Shown piece by piece: positions 1 through 9,262 of a stretch of 64,000 nucleotides of DNA (positions are counted from its first letter, which is position 1; each line of letters opens with the position of its first letter). The translations under genes and the position numbers were made by a program. The stretch is from Octadecabacter algicola (GTDB lineage Bacteria > Pseudomonadota > Alphaproteobacteria > Rhodobacterales > Rhodobacteraceae). The notes under the pieces were generated by a model. The model did not search any database and had not been told where the DNA came from. It was given only the letters and a program-made list of their open reading frames with translations. The stretch lies in contig NZ_JAKGAR010000002.1 of the NCBI RefSeq assembly GCF_021532625.1, positions 744,001-808,000 of the forward strand, in the 5' to 3' direction.

Positions 1-16
1 AAAGACCTGCGCCACG

Positions 17-235
17 TTACTTGAAACGGTAGTTAATCCGACCCTTGGTCAGATCATATGGGGTCATTTCGACTTGTACTTTGTCGCCAGCCAGAACGCG
101 GATGCGGTTTTTGCGCATCTTGCCTGCCGTGTGTGCGATGATCGTATGGCCGTTTTCCAGCTCGACCAGGAATGTCGCATTCGGCAGGAGTTCCTTTACG
201 ACACCGGGAAATTCGAGCAGTTCTTCCTTGGCCAT
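17..235 (-). CDS. infA: Translation initiation factor IF-1
   Basis: A 72-residue protein starting [11 protein letters not shown], the usual length and start of bacterial IF-1. It is a single OB-fold (S1-like) domain that binds the ribosomal A site of the 30S subunit together with IF-2 and IF-3. The family core motifs [12 protein letters not shown] and DLTKGRI are both visible. The reading frame stays open upstream, but the family start is the ATG at 235, so the upstream extension is rejected. It lies downstream of the phosphatase gene on the same strand, as is common in Rhodobacterales. Confidence 0.97.
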   Translation of the reverse strand: MAKEELLEFPGVVKELLPNATFLVELENGHTIIAHTAGKMRKNRIRVLAGDKVQVEMTPYDLTKGRINYRFK

Positions 236-359
236 GTTCTCTCCAACACTTAGGTCCGCGACAGTGCGGACAGCGGGTAAATGCGCCCTAACAGACCTAA
301 TTTCAAGGGAAAATCGTTCAATAAGCTGCGAATTGGGTGCGTGAAGCATCCCAAGAACG

Positions 360-821
360 TTATTGACCTGTGTTTGCGCCTTCGCCCCAACGTTCAATCA
401 GGCGGCTTTTGATCTGATCACGGGCCTGTCTGTAATAGACCAAACGATCTTCGCGGCTTTCTCCTAGGCCTGTTGGGTCCATGATTGGCCAGTATTCGAC
501 GTCCGTGTGAGACGTCCGCGTAAGTTCTTGTGCAAGCCGTTGGCTGGCGGGAGAGAGGGCGACGATCATCTCGAAAGATGAAAGATCATCGCCCCATTGC
601 ATCATTTCTTCAAATGATCTGCTACGATGACGGGACAATTCAATCCCCAATTCAGCACAGACATTCACCGCGAAACCGTCGATCTCGAGGTCGTTCTTGA
701 CGCCGGCTGATTGAAGGTAAGTATCCGTACCAAAAAGTTTTTTTGCAATTCCTTCGGCCATAGGGGATCGCACAGAGTTATGGTCACAGCAAAATAGAAT
801 GGACTGTGGAAGGGTGCTCAC
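360..821 (-). CDS. Low-molecular-weight protein tyrosine phosphatase family protein
   Basis: A 153-residue protein with the family P-loop CX5R near the N-terminus (Cys12, Arg18, followed by Ser) and a later Asp-Pro pair (MDPTG) matching the general-acid aspartate. The family hydrolyses phosphotyrosine, and related members reduce arsenate; which substrate applies here cannot be told. The start is GTG at 821, supported by GGAGG about 6 bases upstream, inside the end of the UPF0262 gene, with one base between the two genes. That spacing suggests translational coupling to the his-side operon. Confidence 0.85.
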   Translation of the reverse strand: MSTLPQSILFCCDHNSVRSPMAEGIAKKLFGTDTYLQSAGVKNDLEIDGFAVNVCAELGIELSRHRSRSFEEMMQWGDDLSSFEMIVALSPASQRLAQELTRTSHTDVEYWPIMDPTGLGESREDRLVYYRQARDQIKSRLIERWGEGANTGQ

Positions 822-822
822 C

Positions 823-1302
823 TCAGCCTCCGAAATGCAGGACGCAAATGAGAGTGAAGAGGCGGCGGGCCGTGTCGTTGTCGACCTCGGCTTTCCCCTC
901 TAACCGTTCTTCAAGAACGCGGGCGCCTTCGTTGTGGATGCCGCGCCGTGCCATGTCGATGGTTTCAATTTGGCTGGGTGCGGCGGTCTTTACGGCGTCA
1001 AAGTAGCTCTCGCAGATCTGGAAATAGTCTTTAACGACCTGTCGAAATGGCCCAAGCGACAGATGGAACTCACCGGCGGGTTCGCCATTTTCCGTGGCGA
1101 TTTCAAACACCAAACGTTTCTGACGGATCGAAAGTCCAAGACGATAGGGACCAGCAGGTGGGACCTTGCCGTCCCGTTCGGGTAGCGTAAAGGAGTTTTC
1201 CTCCAACAGGTCGAACATCGCGACTTTGCGTTCTTGTTCTATTTCCGCTGTTGGCGCGGCCAAGGCGCTATCGTCTAGATCGATATGAATAATCTTGGCC
1301 AC
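823..1302 (-). CDS. UPF0262 family protein
   Basis: A 159-residue protein of the uncharacterised UPF0262 family, which is found in alphaproteobacteria next to hisD. Its function is unknown. The family length of about 158 residues and the N-terminus AKIIHIDLDD point to the GTG at 1302 as start, only 4 bases after the hisD stop. Longer upstream starts would overlap hisD and lack family support. No signal peptide or membrane segment is visible, so a cytoplasmic protein is likely. Confidence 0.85.
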   Translation of the reverse strand: MAKIIHIDLDDSALAAPTAEIEQERKVAMFDLLEENSFTLPERDGKVPPAGPYRLGLSIRQKRLVFEIATENGEPAGEFHLSLGPFRQVVKDYFQICESYFDAVKTAAPSQIETIDMARRGIHNEGARVLEERLEGKAEVDNDTARRLFTLICVLHFGG

Positions 1303-1306
1303 GGGT

Positions 1307-2611
1307 TTAGTCCTTATTAACTTGGTCGAGTCGCGCACGAACACTTAGACCATGTGCCTCTAAACTTTCGGAAATGGCAAGCCGTTCCGCTGCGGGACCA
1401 ATCGCCGCAAGGGCATCAGGCGTCATGCGCGACAACGTTGTTCGTTTGATGAAATCCATGACAGACAGCCCGCTAGAGAACCGCGCGGAACGCGCAGTTG
1501 GCAGAACGTGGTTCGGCCCGCCAACGTAGTCGCCGATCGCTTCCGGGGTCCAAGCGCCGATAAAGATTGCGCCAGCGTGTGTGACTTTCGTGGCCAGCCC
1601 GTCGGCATCTGCAACGCAAAGTTCCAAGTGTTCTGGTGCGATTCTGTCGGATAGAACAACGGCTTCATCCATGTCTTTGACAGTAATTATCGCCCCATAG
1701 TCCCGCCAGCTAGGTCCGGCGACAGCACGGCGTTCCAGCGTTTGCAGGCGGATTTCAACAGCATCTGCAACAGCCTGACCGAATGCGGCATCGTCCGTGA
1801 TCAGGATGCTTTGGGCGCTTTCGTCGTGTTCAGCTTGGCTCAACAGATCAAGCGCGATCCAATCAGGATTGTTGTCTTTGTCTGCAATCACGAGGATTTC
1901 CGAAGGCCCAGCAATCATGTCGATGCCAACCTTGCCAAAAACGCGTCTCTTGGCGGCGGCAACAAAGGCATTGCCCGGTCCAGTGATTTTGTCGACAGGC
2001 GCGATTGTGTCAGTACCATAAGCCAATGCAGCAACGGCCTGTGCGCCGCCAATGCGGTATATTTCGTCAACACCCGCAATACGTGCCGCCAGCAACACCA
2101 GAGGGTTTACCGCGCCATCTGGCGTTGGCACGACCATTGCCAGACGTCCAACACCAGCCACTTTGGCAGGGATCGCATTCATCAGAACGCTGCTGGGGTA
2201 GGTGGCAATGCCGCCCGGAACATAAAGACCCGCAGCAGACACGGCTGTCCAGCGCCAGCCGAGCATTGCCCCAGCGTCGTCGGTCCAACTTTCGTCTTTG
2301 GGCATTTGGCGGCTGTGGTAGGCGCGAATCCGATCCGCAGCGAGTTCGAGTGCGGCACGATCATCGCTGCTGACTTGCGCGCTATAGTCCTCAATCTCGG
2401 CCTCGCTGAAGCGCAGGTCGGCTGCGCCCAATTCGAGGCGGTCAAACTTTGCTGTCAAATCAAGAACGGCCTCATCACCACGTGCACGAACATCAGCGAT
2501 AATGTCCGCGACGACGGCATCTACATCAGGGCTGTCTTCCCGTTTTGCGCCCAAAAGGTCGAGGAATGCTTGTTCGAACGAAGGGTTCGATGTGTCTAAA
2601 AACTGTGGCAT
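1307..2611 (-). CDS. hisD: Histidinol dehydrogenase
   Basis: A 434-residue enzyme catalysing the last two steps of histidine synthesis, L-histidinol to L-histidine with two NAD+. The family motifs are present: [12 protein letters not shown], the zinc-site SQAEHDE, the catalytic Glu-His of APEHLEL, and GGPNHVLPT. The length matches the family. It lies between DUF2948 and UPF0262 genes, an arrangement frequent in Rhodobacterales. The window holds a second HisD-family gene at 7.4 kb that lacks this context and is more likely a sulfonate dehydrogenase, so this copy is the biosynthetic one. Confidence 0.97.
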   Translation of the reverse strand: MPQFLDTSNPSFEQAFLDLLGAKREDSPDVDAVVADIIADVRARGDEAVLDLTAKFDRLELGAADLRFSEAEIEDYSAQVSSDDRAALELAADRIRAYHSRQMPKDESWTDDAGAMLGWRWTAVSAAGLYVPGGIATYPSSVLMNAIPAKVAGVGRLAMVVPTPDGAVNPLVLLAARIAGVDEIYRIGGAQAVAALAYGTDTIAPVDKITGPGNAFVAAAKRRVFGKVGIDMIAGPSEILVIADKDNNPDWIALDLLSQAEHDESAQSILITDDAAFGQAVADAVEIRLQTLERRAVAGPSWRDYGAIITVKDMDEAVVLSDRIAPEHLELCVADADGLATKVTHAGAIFIGAWTPEAIGDYVGGPNHVLPTARSARFSSGLSVMDFIKRTTLSRMTPDALAAIGPAAERLAISESLEAHGLSVRARLDQVNKD

Positions 2612-2620
2612 ATTAATACC

Positions 2621-3097
2621 TTAAGCGTCGTGTTCTGGTTTGGCTTTAGACGGGGCGCCATAGGGGCGTGTGACGTCCTTAAGAATGACTTCCAATGCCT
2701 CTACCTGCACGCGGATTGCACCGTCGCCTGCCAGAGTAAGTTCCACATAGCCGCCGCCGTCGGTGCCCTTATCAAATGACACGGACAAGATGGATAATAC
2801 CATGTCTTTGTCACGCGGGTCGACGCCTTGGCTTTGAACGGCCATTGCGTCTTCGATGACGATGACCGACTGCACCCGTTCGTAGGTGCGGTTACGGGCT
2901 TCGGCTTTGGGGGCGTCTTCCCAGCGGAAACGATTCAAGAGGATCGCAAAGCGGCGTGCCGTGCGGTCCCATTTGATTTCGGTTGCGGGAAAGATCGCGT
3001 CTTGGATCAGGCCCGAAAGAACGCCCAAGTCTTCGCCGTCTAGTGCCTTAAGCCGTAGCGGCTTTTCTGCGCCGTCTTCAAAGGTTGCGTCACTCAC
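2621..3097 (-). CDS. DUF2948 family protein
   Basis: A 158-residue protein recognised as the DUF2948 family of alphaproteobacteria, whose function is unknown. The sequence is soluble in character, with features such as [21 protein letters not shown] and an [14 protein letters not shown] core. The start ATG at 3097 overlaps the murA stop by 4 bases, and hisD follows after 9 bases, so it is almost certainly cotranscribed with both. No signal peptide or membrane segment is visible. Confidence 0.85.
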   Translation of the reverse strand: MSDATFEDGAEKPLRLKALDGEDLGVLSGLIQDAIFPATEIKWDRTARRFAILLNRFRWEDAPKAEARNRTYERVQSVIVIEDAMAVQSQGVDPRDKDMVLSILSVSFDKGTDGGGYVELTLAGDGAIRVQVEALEVILKDVTRPYGAPSKAKPEHDA

Positions 3098-4365
3098 GAT
3101 CCAGGGACCCGTTCAATATCTGCGCCAACACCGCCAAGCTTGCCGGCCACGTCTTCGTAGCCGCGATCAAGGTGGTAGACTCGGTTCACTTGGGTTTCGC
3201 CTTCGGCCTTTAGACCCGCAAGGATCAAAGACACAGACGCGCGCAGATCGGTCGCCATCACAGGTGCACCTTTCATTTTGTCGACGCCCGTTACAGTAGC
3301 GGTGCCGCCATGCACTTCGATATGTGCGCCCATACGTTCTAGTTCAGGGGCATGCATAAAGCGGTTTTCAAAGATTTTCTCTTCAAGAACCGATGTGCCG
3401 TCGGCAAAGCAAAGCATCGCCATCATCTGCGCCTGCAAATCTGTAGGGAAACCAGGGAAGGGTTCTGTTGTAACGTCGACGGCTTTCGGGCGGTCGCCCT
3501 TTAGTTTTACCTTCAGGCCGGTTTTGGTTTCTTCAACGGACACGCCAGCGGCATCCAGTTTTTCACAGAACGCGCCGACCAAGGACAACTTGCCACCAAG
3601 GCATTCGACTTCACCACCAGCGATTACGGGGGCAAGCATGTAAGTGCCAAGTTCGATACGGTCGGTCACAACAGGATGGGTCGCACCGTGCAAACGGTCA
3701 ACGCCTTGGATGGTGATGCTGGATGTGCCGTCACCTTCAATCTGGGCTCCCATTTTACGCAGGCAATCCGCCAGATCGACGATTTCAGGTTCACGTGCGG
3801 CGTTGTTGATAACGGTCGTGCCTTTGGCCAAAGTTGCGGCCATCATGATGTTTTCGGTCGCCCCAACGGACGCAAACGGAAAATCAATCACCGCGCCCTT
3901 CAGTTTGCCGCCATCCGCCTTGGCGTGCAGATAGCCGTCTTTTAGGTCAATCTCAGCGCCCATTTTTGCAAGGCCATCTGTGTGGATGTCCATCGGACGT
4001 GCGCCGATTGCACATCCGCCAGGAAGGGATACGATCGCGTGGCCTTCGCGGGCCAGAAGCGGGCCAAGCACAAGGTTGGATGCGCGCATCTTGCGCACGA
4101 TTTCGTAGTCGGCTGTCGTGTTGACCGCACCGTGACAGGACATGGTCTGGACTTTGCCGTCTTGCAGGGATGAAATTTCGGCACCCAAAGATTCCAGCAG
4201 CAACGTCATGGTCTTAATGTCTGACAGACGCGGCGTGTTGGTTAATGTCAGTGGTTCATCGCTCAGCAATGTCGCGGGCATCAATGTAAGTGCGGCGTTC
4301 TTCGCACCTGCAATTTCGATTTTTCCTGACAGCGACTTGCCGCCCTTTACTACGATGGAATCCAT
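3094..4365 (-). CDS. murA: UDP-N-acetylglucosamine 1-carboxyvinyltransferase
   Basis: A 423-residue enzyme for the first committed step of peptidoglycan synthesis: transfer of enolpyruvate from PEP to UDP-GlcNAc in the cytoplasm. Lys22-Asn23 in the GAKNAAL motif and the catalytic Cys118 in LPGGCAIG are intact, so the fosfomycin-sensitive form with Cys is expected. The length is typical. It heads a tight run with DUF2948 (4-base overlap) and hisD. A short basic protein gene lies 5 bases upstream. Confidence 0.97.
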   Translation of the reverse strand: MDSIVVKGGKSLSGKIEIAGAKNAALTLMPATLLSDEPLTLTNTPRLSDIKTMTLLLESLGAEISSLQDGKVQTMSCHGAVNTTADYEIVRKMRASNLVLGPLLAREGHAIVSLPGGCAIGARPMDIHTDGLAKMGAEIDLKDGYLHAKADGGKLKGAVIDFPFASVGATENIMMAATLAKGTTVINNAAREPEIVDLADCLRKMGAQIEGDGTSSITIQGVDRLHGATHPVVTDRIELGTYMLAPVIAGGEVECLGGKLSLVGAFCEKLDAAGVSVEETKTGLKVKLKGDRPKAVDVTTEPFPGFPTDLQAQMMAMLCFADGTSVLEEKIFENRFMHAPELERMGAHIEVHGGTATVTGVDKMKGAPVMATDLRASVSLILAGLKAEGETQVNRVYHLDRGYEDVAGKLGGVGADIERVPGS

Positions 4366-4370
4366 GCCTG

Positions 4371-4520
4371 TTACTCTTTCCCTTGCGCGGGTTTTTCATC
4401 CGCTTGTTTTTCTGCTTTGGCGCGCGCTTGCGCCTTACGCCGACCCAAGTTGGCCTTCAATGCGGCTTTTAAACGGTCTTCCCGTATTTGGGCCTGTGTC
4501 GGTTGCGATTTGTTGTTCAT
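4371..4520 (-). CDS. Small basic hypothetical protein upstream of murA
   Basis: A 49-residue, highly charged protein ([15 protein letters not shown]...) rich in Lys, Arg, Ala and Glu, probably one long helix. Such short basic proteins commonly lie directly before murA in Rhodobacterales, but no function is known to me. The ATG at 4520 is preferred over an in-frame ATG 48 bases upstream because the encoded extension looks unlike a protein N-terminus. The gene ends 5 bases before the murA start, so cotranslation is plausible. Confidence 0.6.
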   Translation of the reverse strand: MNNKSQPTQAQIREDRLKAALKANLGRRKAQARAKAEKQADEKPAQGKE

Positions 4521-4802
4521 GATGCTTGTTACCTGAGTGCGTAAAAACCGTCCAGAGAGGGCTTGCAAGAACCGATATTTGTCTCTACTTCCGCGCTCAT
4601 CGAACGCTGCTGTGGCTCAGAGACAGCGCCCTTCTTTGTTGAGGGTAAGGCGGCGGCGTTCTAAGTGCTAGAATATATGCAGTTTCCCGACTGTTAAACC
4701 CAAGATGGGGAAGAGAGCTGGGGAACGAGAATGTTGCGTTAGGAGAGTAGCATTTTCCGGTCTTGCAGGACCAACACTTGCGGTGTAACACGCCGTTGGT
4801 AT
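4521..4802. other. Gene-free stretch before tRNA-Thr
   Basis: About 280 bases between the small basic protein gene and tRNA-Thr. No convincing protein-coding frame is present. It should carry the promoters of the minus-strand murA operon and of the tRNA, but I could not pick either with confidence. Confidence 0.5.
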
Positions 4803-4878
4803 GCCGGGGTAGCTCAGTGGTAGCAGCGCGTCATTGGTAATGACGAGGTCGGGAGTTCAATTCTCCCTCCCGGCACCA
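4803..4878 (+). tRNA. tRNA-Thr (anticodon GGU)
   Basis: A complete tRNA. The 7-pair acceptor stem starts GCCGGGG and closes with TCCCGGC (one G-U pair), followed by discriminator A and an encoded CCA. The anticodon stem CGTCA/TGACG encloses the loop TTGGTAA, giving anticodon GGT for threonine ACC codons. The T-arm loop TTCAATT is present. The D stem has three pairs and one C-C mismatch. Confidence 0.95.
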
Positions 4879-4891
4879 GTTTAATCCACAT

Positions 4892-6139
4892 TTAGAAACG
4901 ATCCGCTGAGAACGCCGTGATGTCACAGGATGGTTTGCGCCCTTGTGCGAGGTCTGTTGCGATCTTTCCTGTGATGCCGCCGAGTGTCAGGCCGATGTGT
5001 TGATGCCCGAACGCCATGATAATGCGATCCGATTTGTTTGAATGTCCGATCACCGGTAGCGAGTCCGGCATCGTCGGGCGGTGACCAAGCCATTCACTAT
5101 CAGGTGCCCCAAGGTCGCCGAACATGTCATGGGATTTGCGGGTCAGATAGGCCGTGCGCTTTTGGTTGAACGGCGCATCAGTTGCGTTGATTTCAACGGT
5201 GCCAGCGACACGTAGGCCGTCCGCCATGGGGGTCGCGTAAAACCCGGCTTCTGCCCAACCCACTGGGCGTGAAAGTAGATTGCGATGGTTTTCGTAAAGA
5301 ATGTGATACCCGCGCTCGGTCCCAAGCGGTAATTTTTCGGCTCCGCTGCCTTTGATGTCACGGGATCGCGCGCCCGCAGCGACGACCAGCCGTGACGCGC
5401 GGATTGGCGTGTTGTCGCTCAATTGAGCGGTGACGCCATCCGCGTCGGCAATAGAGCTAAGGATTGTTTGCGGCAGGGTTGTCCCACCTAGCACTGTGAA
5501 CTTGCGGTGCATACGCGACACAAGCTCTTGCGGGGATGCGATATGGCGCGCGCCCTTGAACCGGAGGCCGCGATGGAGCGGCAGGCGAATGTTGGGTTCC
5601 AAGGATTGGATATCGCTTGGTGAGAGGTCTTCAGACTGTACGCCAAGGCTGGCGCGACGGGCCTCACTCGGAAGGGACGCAGCATGACCCGAAGCGGTGG
5701 ACCAAACATAAAGGCAGTCGTTCTCGATGATGAGGTCTTGGGCGTCCGCCAATGCAATCAACGGGTTCAGCCCGTCGTTTGTATGGGCAAGCAATCCCGC
5801 AAGGGCGTTAGCGATATGGTCCACCCGCGTGGGGCGACAGTTGTTGAGGAAAGACAGCATCCAAGCTGGATTCTTCAAACCGTGCATCAAGTTAAAACTA
5901 AGGGGACTGTCTGGGCTGGTCAGTAACGTGGGTAAGGATTTGATAATAGACGGGCTATTCACGGGATTGCAGGCGTAGGTGGCGATCACACATGCGGACC
6001 CGGACGTCGTGCCGGATCCAGCAGGGTTTGGGTCACATACTACAACCCGCAGCCCTTCGCTCTGAGCCCAAAGTGCAGTGGACATCCCAACCATGCCTGC
6101 GCCTGCGACGATCAAATCATAGTCGTGATGGGGCTGCAT
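4892..6139 (-). CDS. FAD-dependent oxidoreductase, D-amino-acid dehydrogenase (DadA) type
   Basis: A 415-residue DAO-family flavoprotein. The N-terminal dinucleotide motif VAGAGMVGMSTALWA binds FAD, and near the C-terminus GHRPTMPDSLPVIG and FGHQHIGLTLGGITG match DadA-like D-amino-acid dehydrogenases. Family members oxidise D-amino acids to 2-oxo acids and pass electrons to the quinone pool. The ATG at 6139 lies one base after the LacI stop, so it is coupled to that regulator; an upstream in-frame start would overlap lacI by 90 bases. The divergent neighbours decarboxylate sulfopyruvate, so a sulfonated substrate such as D-cysteate is conceivable, but this is inference only. Confidence 0.8.
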   Translation of the reverse strand: MQPHHDYDLIVAGAGMVGMSTALWAQSEGLRVVVCDPNPAGSGTTSGSACVIATYACNPVNSPSIIKSLPTLLTSPDSPLSFNLMHGLKNPAWMLSFLNNCRPTRVDHIANALAGLLAHTNDGLNPLIALADAQDLIIENDCLYVWSTASGHAASLPSEARRASLGVQSEDLSPSDIQSLEPNIRLPLHRGLRFKGARHIASPQELVSRMHRKFTVLGGTTLPQTILSSIADADGVTAQLSDNTPIRASRLVVAAGARSRDIKGSGAEKLPLGTERGYHILYENHRNLLSRPVGWAEAGFYATPMADGLRVAGTVEINATDAPFNQKRTAYLTRKSHDMFGDLGAPDSEWLGHRPTMPDSLPVIGHSNKSDRIIMAFGHQHIGLTLGGITGKIATDLAQGRKPSCDITAFSADRF

Positions 6140-6140
6140 T

Positions 6141-7172
6141 TTAGGATGATTTCCCGTTTTTCGGTGGCGCGAGCGTCCCGCGCAAGATTGGCTGGGTTGC
6201 CAGTTCGGTGGTGCCCATTGGCGTACCGTCACTCAGTTGCCGTGCCAAAGCAAGGCCCGCCCGACGACCCATTTCGGCGTGCGGCACAAAGACAGTCGTC
6301 AGCGGAGGATGAACCACTTGAGCCAGCTCGAGGTCGTCAAACCCCGTAATCGAAACGTCATCGGGAACAGAGATACCGAGCTCACGGGCGCGGCGCATCG
6401 CCCCGACCGCCAAAACGTCCGCGGAACACATGATTGCTGTCGGGCGCGGCATGCTCATCATCACCGCATCAAATCCGCGCGCGCCTTCTTCGATTCCAAA
6501 AGTGGTTTCATGGATGTTAAGGTCTGACGGGTCCAGACCTGCATCAGCCATCGCATCCTCGACCCCGTGAATACGCGCATCTGCACGGTCGTTCAGTGAC
6601 GATTCACCGGAGATGAGCGCGATTTTTGTGTGCCCCATCTTAATCACTTCGTTTGCCATCGCTTTCATAGCGACACGGTTGTCAAACCCGACGGACGGCC
6701 GCGGTTCACTTGGATCATAGGCCCAAGTCACAAGGGTGGGCACGTCTTGTGCCTTTAGGAAATCATAGATTTCAGGGTCGCGGTGATGACCAATGAGTAA
6801 AAGACCGTCAGCCCCACGCGCAACGAGAGAGCGAATTTGATCAATCTCGATGTTGGGTTGGTAAGACGTGCTGGCCACAAGCATCGTGAACCCGTGGCGG
6901 CGCAGTTCTTCTTCAAAGGCTTGCAGGCCGCGGGCAAACATCGCGTTTGCCATCGTCGGGATGACTGCACCTATGGTATTGGTTCGACGGGACGCCATGG
7001 CACGTGCGCCAAAGTTAGGCGAATATCCCAGCGCCGTTACTGCATCCATCACACGTTTGCGCGTTTTTTCAGCAACTCGATCCGGAAAGTTCAGCGCCCG
7101 CGATACAGTTGCCGTCGAAACGCCAGCCTTTTCAGACACATCATAAAGGGTAGGGGTCGGATTGTTTGTCAT
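6141..7172 (-). CDS. LacI family transcriptional regulator
   Basis: A 343-residue regulator with an N-terminal helix-turn-helix (residues about 7-55: LYDVSEKAGVSTATVSRAL, then the hinge-type ARAMASRRTNTIG) and a periplasmic-binding-protein-like effector domain. It is divergent from the sulfonate genes beginning at 7408. Two matching operator-like repeats lie in the gap (7248-7286), so it probably represses that operon and its own, with a pathway intermediate as inducer. The effector cannot be read from the sequence. It forms an operon with the DadA-like gene downstream. Confidence 0.9.
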   Translation of the reverse strand: MTNNPTPTLYDVSEKAGVSTATVSRALNFPDRVAEKTRKRVMDAVTALGYSPNFGARAMASRRTNTIGAVIPTMANAMFARGLQAFEEELRRHGFTMLVASTSYQPNIEIDQIRSLVARGADGLLLIGHHRDPEIYDFLKAQDVPTLVTWAYDPSEPRPSVGFDNRVAMKAMANEVIKMGHTKIALISGESSLNDRADARIHGVEDAMADAGLDPSDLNIHETTFGIEEGARGFDAVMMSMPRPTAIMCSADVLAVGAMRRARELGISVPDDVSITGFDDLELAQVVHPPLTTVFVPHAEMGRRAGLALARQLSDGTPMGTTELATQPILRGTLAPPKNGKSS

Positions 7173-7247
7173 AGGACACTCAAGATGTTGATCGCGGCGA
7201 CGGTGGGGATGCCTACAACCGTTATAGAGGCCTTTTGACGGGGTTCA

Positions 7248-7263
7248 ATGTAAAGGCTTGCAT
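7248..7263. promoter_or_regulatory. Candidate LacI operator, site 1
   Basis: A 16-base imperfect palindrome, ATGTAAAGGCTTGCAT: half-sites ATGTAA and TTGCAT around AGGC, with one mismatch. LacI-family operators are typically palindromes of this size. It lies between the divergent lacI and hpsN genes, 75 bases upstream of the lacI start. Confidence 0.55.
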
Positions 7264-7270
7264 GAATCGA

Positions 7271-7286
7271 AAGTAAAGGCTTACAT
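7271..7286. promoter_or_regulatory. Candidate LacI operator, site 2
   Basis: AAGTAAAGGCTTACAT contains a perfect GTAA-AGGC-TTAC palindrome and shares the core GTAAAGGCTT with site 1. The centre-to-centre distance between the sites is 23 bases, about two helical turns, which fits cooperative or paired binding. Confidence 0.6.
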
Positions 7287-7407
7287 CGTGGCAGATTCGG
7301 TGGTGATTGGTGAAGTCCGGTATGATCCATGCCTGTGGTCCTAAATGAAACGCCGAGACAGTGACGATACCCTTTAGAACATGCTGTACTCGTGAAGGAA
7401 TTAGTTG

Positions 7408-8715
7408 ATGGCACGTGACTACCTCAAGAAGGCGACGCTGACGGCGCAGTCCGGTGCATCGGACGTCTCCGAAATTGTGCAAGATATTTTGAGTGACATT
7501 GAAACGGGTGGTGATGACAAAGCCCGTGAATACGCGCGCACGCTTGATAAGTACGAAGGCAATGTTGTCCTGACCAAAGAGGAGATCGCGGCGGCTTGCG
7601 ATCAGGTTCCGCAAAAACTGAAGGACGATATCCTGTTCGCCCATGACAACGTGCGCCGCTTTGCAGAGGCACAAAAGGCCAGTGTTCAGGACATCCAATT
7701 CGAAGTTCAACCCGGACTGATCGCGGGGCAAAAGGCGATTCCAGTTGCCGCGGCAGGGTGTTACGTGCCTGGTGGGCGGTTCAGTCATGTGGCGAGTGCG
7801 ATTATGACCGTGACCACCGCCAAAGTTGCGGGCTGCAACCACATCACGGCGGCTTCGCCACCACGACCAGAGATCGGCCTGCCGTCAGCGATCGTCTACG
7901 CCGCGCATATTTGTGGTGCCGATACCATCATGGCTATGGGCGGAGTGCAGGCAATTGCAGCAATGAATTACGGACTGTTTGGGTTACCCAAGGCGAATAT
8001 CCTTGTAGGGCCAGGCAACCAATATGTCGCCGAAGCAAAACGAATCCTGTTTGGTGGCGTCGGGATCGACATGGTCGCAGGACCGACTGATAGCCTTATT
8101 TTGGCGGATAAGACGGCCGATGCGCATATTGTGGCGACTGACTTGGTCGGGCAGGCGGAACATGGGTATAATTCACCGGTATGGTTAGTCACGGATGATC
8201 GCGCCCTAGCCGAGGATGTGATGGCCCGCGTGCCTGCCTTGATCGACGCCTTGCCAGAGATGAACCGCGATAATGCTTTTGCGGCGTGGCGAGACTACGC
8301 AGAAGTCATTCTGTGTTCCGACCGGGAAGATATGGCCGCCTGTTCGGATGAATACGCGCCTGAACATTTGACCGTTCAAGCCCGTGATCTGGAATGGTGG
8401 CTTGATCGTTTGTCGGCCTACGGATCCTTGTTCTTGGGTGAAGAAACCACCGTTGCCTATGGGGACAAGGCATCTGGGACCAACCACGTTTTGCCGACAT
8501 CAGGCGCGGCAGGTTACACAGGCGGTCTTTCCGTTCATAAATACATGAAAATGGTCACATGGCAGCGTTCCACCCGCGACGGGTCCAAGCGGGTCGCACA
8601 AGCGACCGCGCGTATTTCACGGCTTGAAGGCATGGAGGGACATGCTCGTTCCGCTGATGTGCGGTTGGCCAAGTATTTCCCGAATGAAACCTTTGATTTG
8701 GCGTCAGAAGCCTGA
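7408..8715 (+). CDS. hpsN: HisD-family sulfonate dehydrogenase (HpsN-like sulfopropanediol 3-dehydrogenase)
   Basis: A 435-residue member of the histidinol dehydrogenase superfamily. It keeps GPGNQYVAEAKR, the zinc-site GQAEHG, the Glu-His of APEHL, and TNHVLPT. It resembles HpsN, which oxidises (R)-2,3-dihydroxypropane-1-sulfonate to 3-sulfolactate with two NAD+. The link to sulfonates rests mainly on the neighbours, the two sulfopyruvate decarboxylase subunits 40 bases downstream. The start is the ATG at 7408, with GAAGGA 9 bases upstream; a TTG one codon earlier is less likely. It could instead oxidise sulfolactate to sulfopyruvate, which would feed comDE directly. A biosynthetic hisD is already present at 1.3 kb. 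Confidence 0.75.
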   Translation: MARDYLKKATLTAQSGASDVSEIVQDILSDIETGGDDKAREYARTLDKYEGNVVLTKEEIAAACDQVPQKLKDDILFAHDNVRRFAEAQKASVQDIQFEVQPGLIAGQKAIPVAAAGCYVPGGRFSHVASAIMTVTTAKVAGCNHITAASPPRPEIGLPSAIVYAAHICGADTIMAMGGVQAIAAMNYGLFGLPKANILVGPGNQYVAEAKRILFGGVGIDMVAGPTDSLILADKTADAHIVATDLVGQAEHGYNSPVWLVTDDRALAEDVMARVPALIDALPEMNRDNAFAAWRDYAEVILCSDREDMAACSDEYAPEHLTVQARDLEWWLDRLSAYGSLFLGEETTVAYGDKASGTNHVLPTSGAAGYTGGLSVHKYMKMVTWQRSTRDGSKRVAQATARISRLEGMEGHARSADVRLAKYFPNETFDLASEA

Positions 8716-8755
8716 TGGCAAACGAATTTAATGAAATCTCGCGGAGGAGCGAACC

Positions 8756-9262
8756 TTGAGTATAAGTACAAAGATTGTGGACGATCTGGTGGCGAACGAT
8801 GTTTCGTTCGTTACGACCGTCCCCTGTAAGCAGTTGGCGGGCGTTATCGAAGAAGTCGAAACCCGCGACGAGATTTTTCACATCCCGTCCAACAAAGAAG
8901 ACGAAGGCATGGGCCTTTGTGCTGGTGCTTGGATGGGCGGTAAGCGCCCCGCGATCATCATGCAAAACACCGCGATCGGTGTGACGATCAACACTTTGGC
9001 GACACTGACCCAGTATTACCGAATGCCGTTGCCGATGATCATTTCTTACCGTGGTGAGCTTCGCGAACCTGTGGCGTGTCAGGTTGAAATGGCCGTGCAC
9101 ACGAAAGCGTTGCTGAACCAGCTGCACATCCCGACATATCATTTCCATAAGGAAAGCGATGCGGATGAGCTCGATGCGATCCTGAAATACACCTTCATGT
9201 GCAACAAACCTGTGGCGATCCTGACGGATGCGTCTTTCTGGGGAGGCTACGGCGACCAATGA
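8756..9262 (+). CDS. comD: Sulfopyruvate decarboxylase, alpha subunit
   Basis: A 168-residue protein matching the N-terminal pyrimidine-binding half of thiamine-diphosphate enzymes of the ComD type. The conserved Glu lies in SNKEDEGMGLCAG. With ComE it converts 3-sulfopyruvate to sulfoacetaldehyde and CO2. The start is TTG at 8756, chosen because GGAGGAG sits 7 bases upstream and the next start codon would remove conserved sequence. The stop overlaps the comE ATG by 4 bases. Sulfoacetaldehyde acetyltransferase (xsc), the expected next step, is not in this window. Confidence 0.88.
   Translation: MSISTKIVDDLVANDVSFVTTVPCKQLAGVIEEVETRDEIFHIPSNKEDEGMGLCAGAWMGGKRPAIIMQNTAIGVTINTLATLTQYYRMPLPMIISYRGELREPVACQVEMAVHTKALLNQLHIPTYHFHKESDADELDAILKYTFMCNKPVAILTDASFWGGYGDQ

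Noticed and set aside
1742-2599. A 285-codon open frame antisense to hisD
   Set aside because: It lies wholly over hisD and has no family features.
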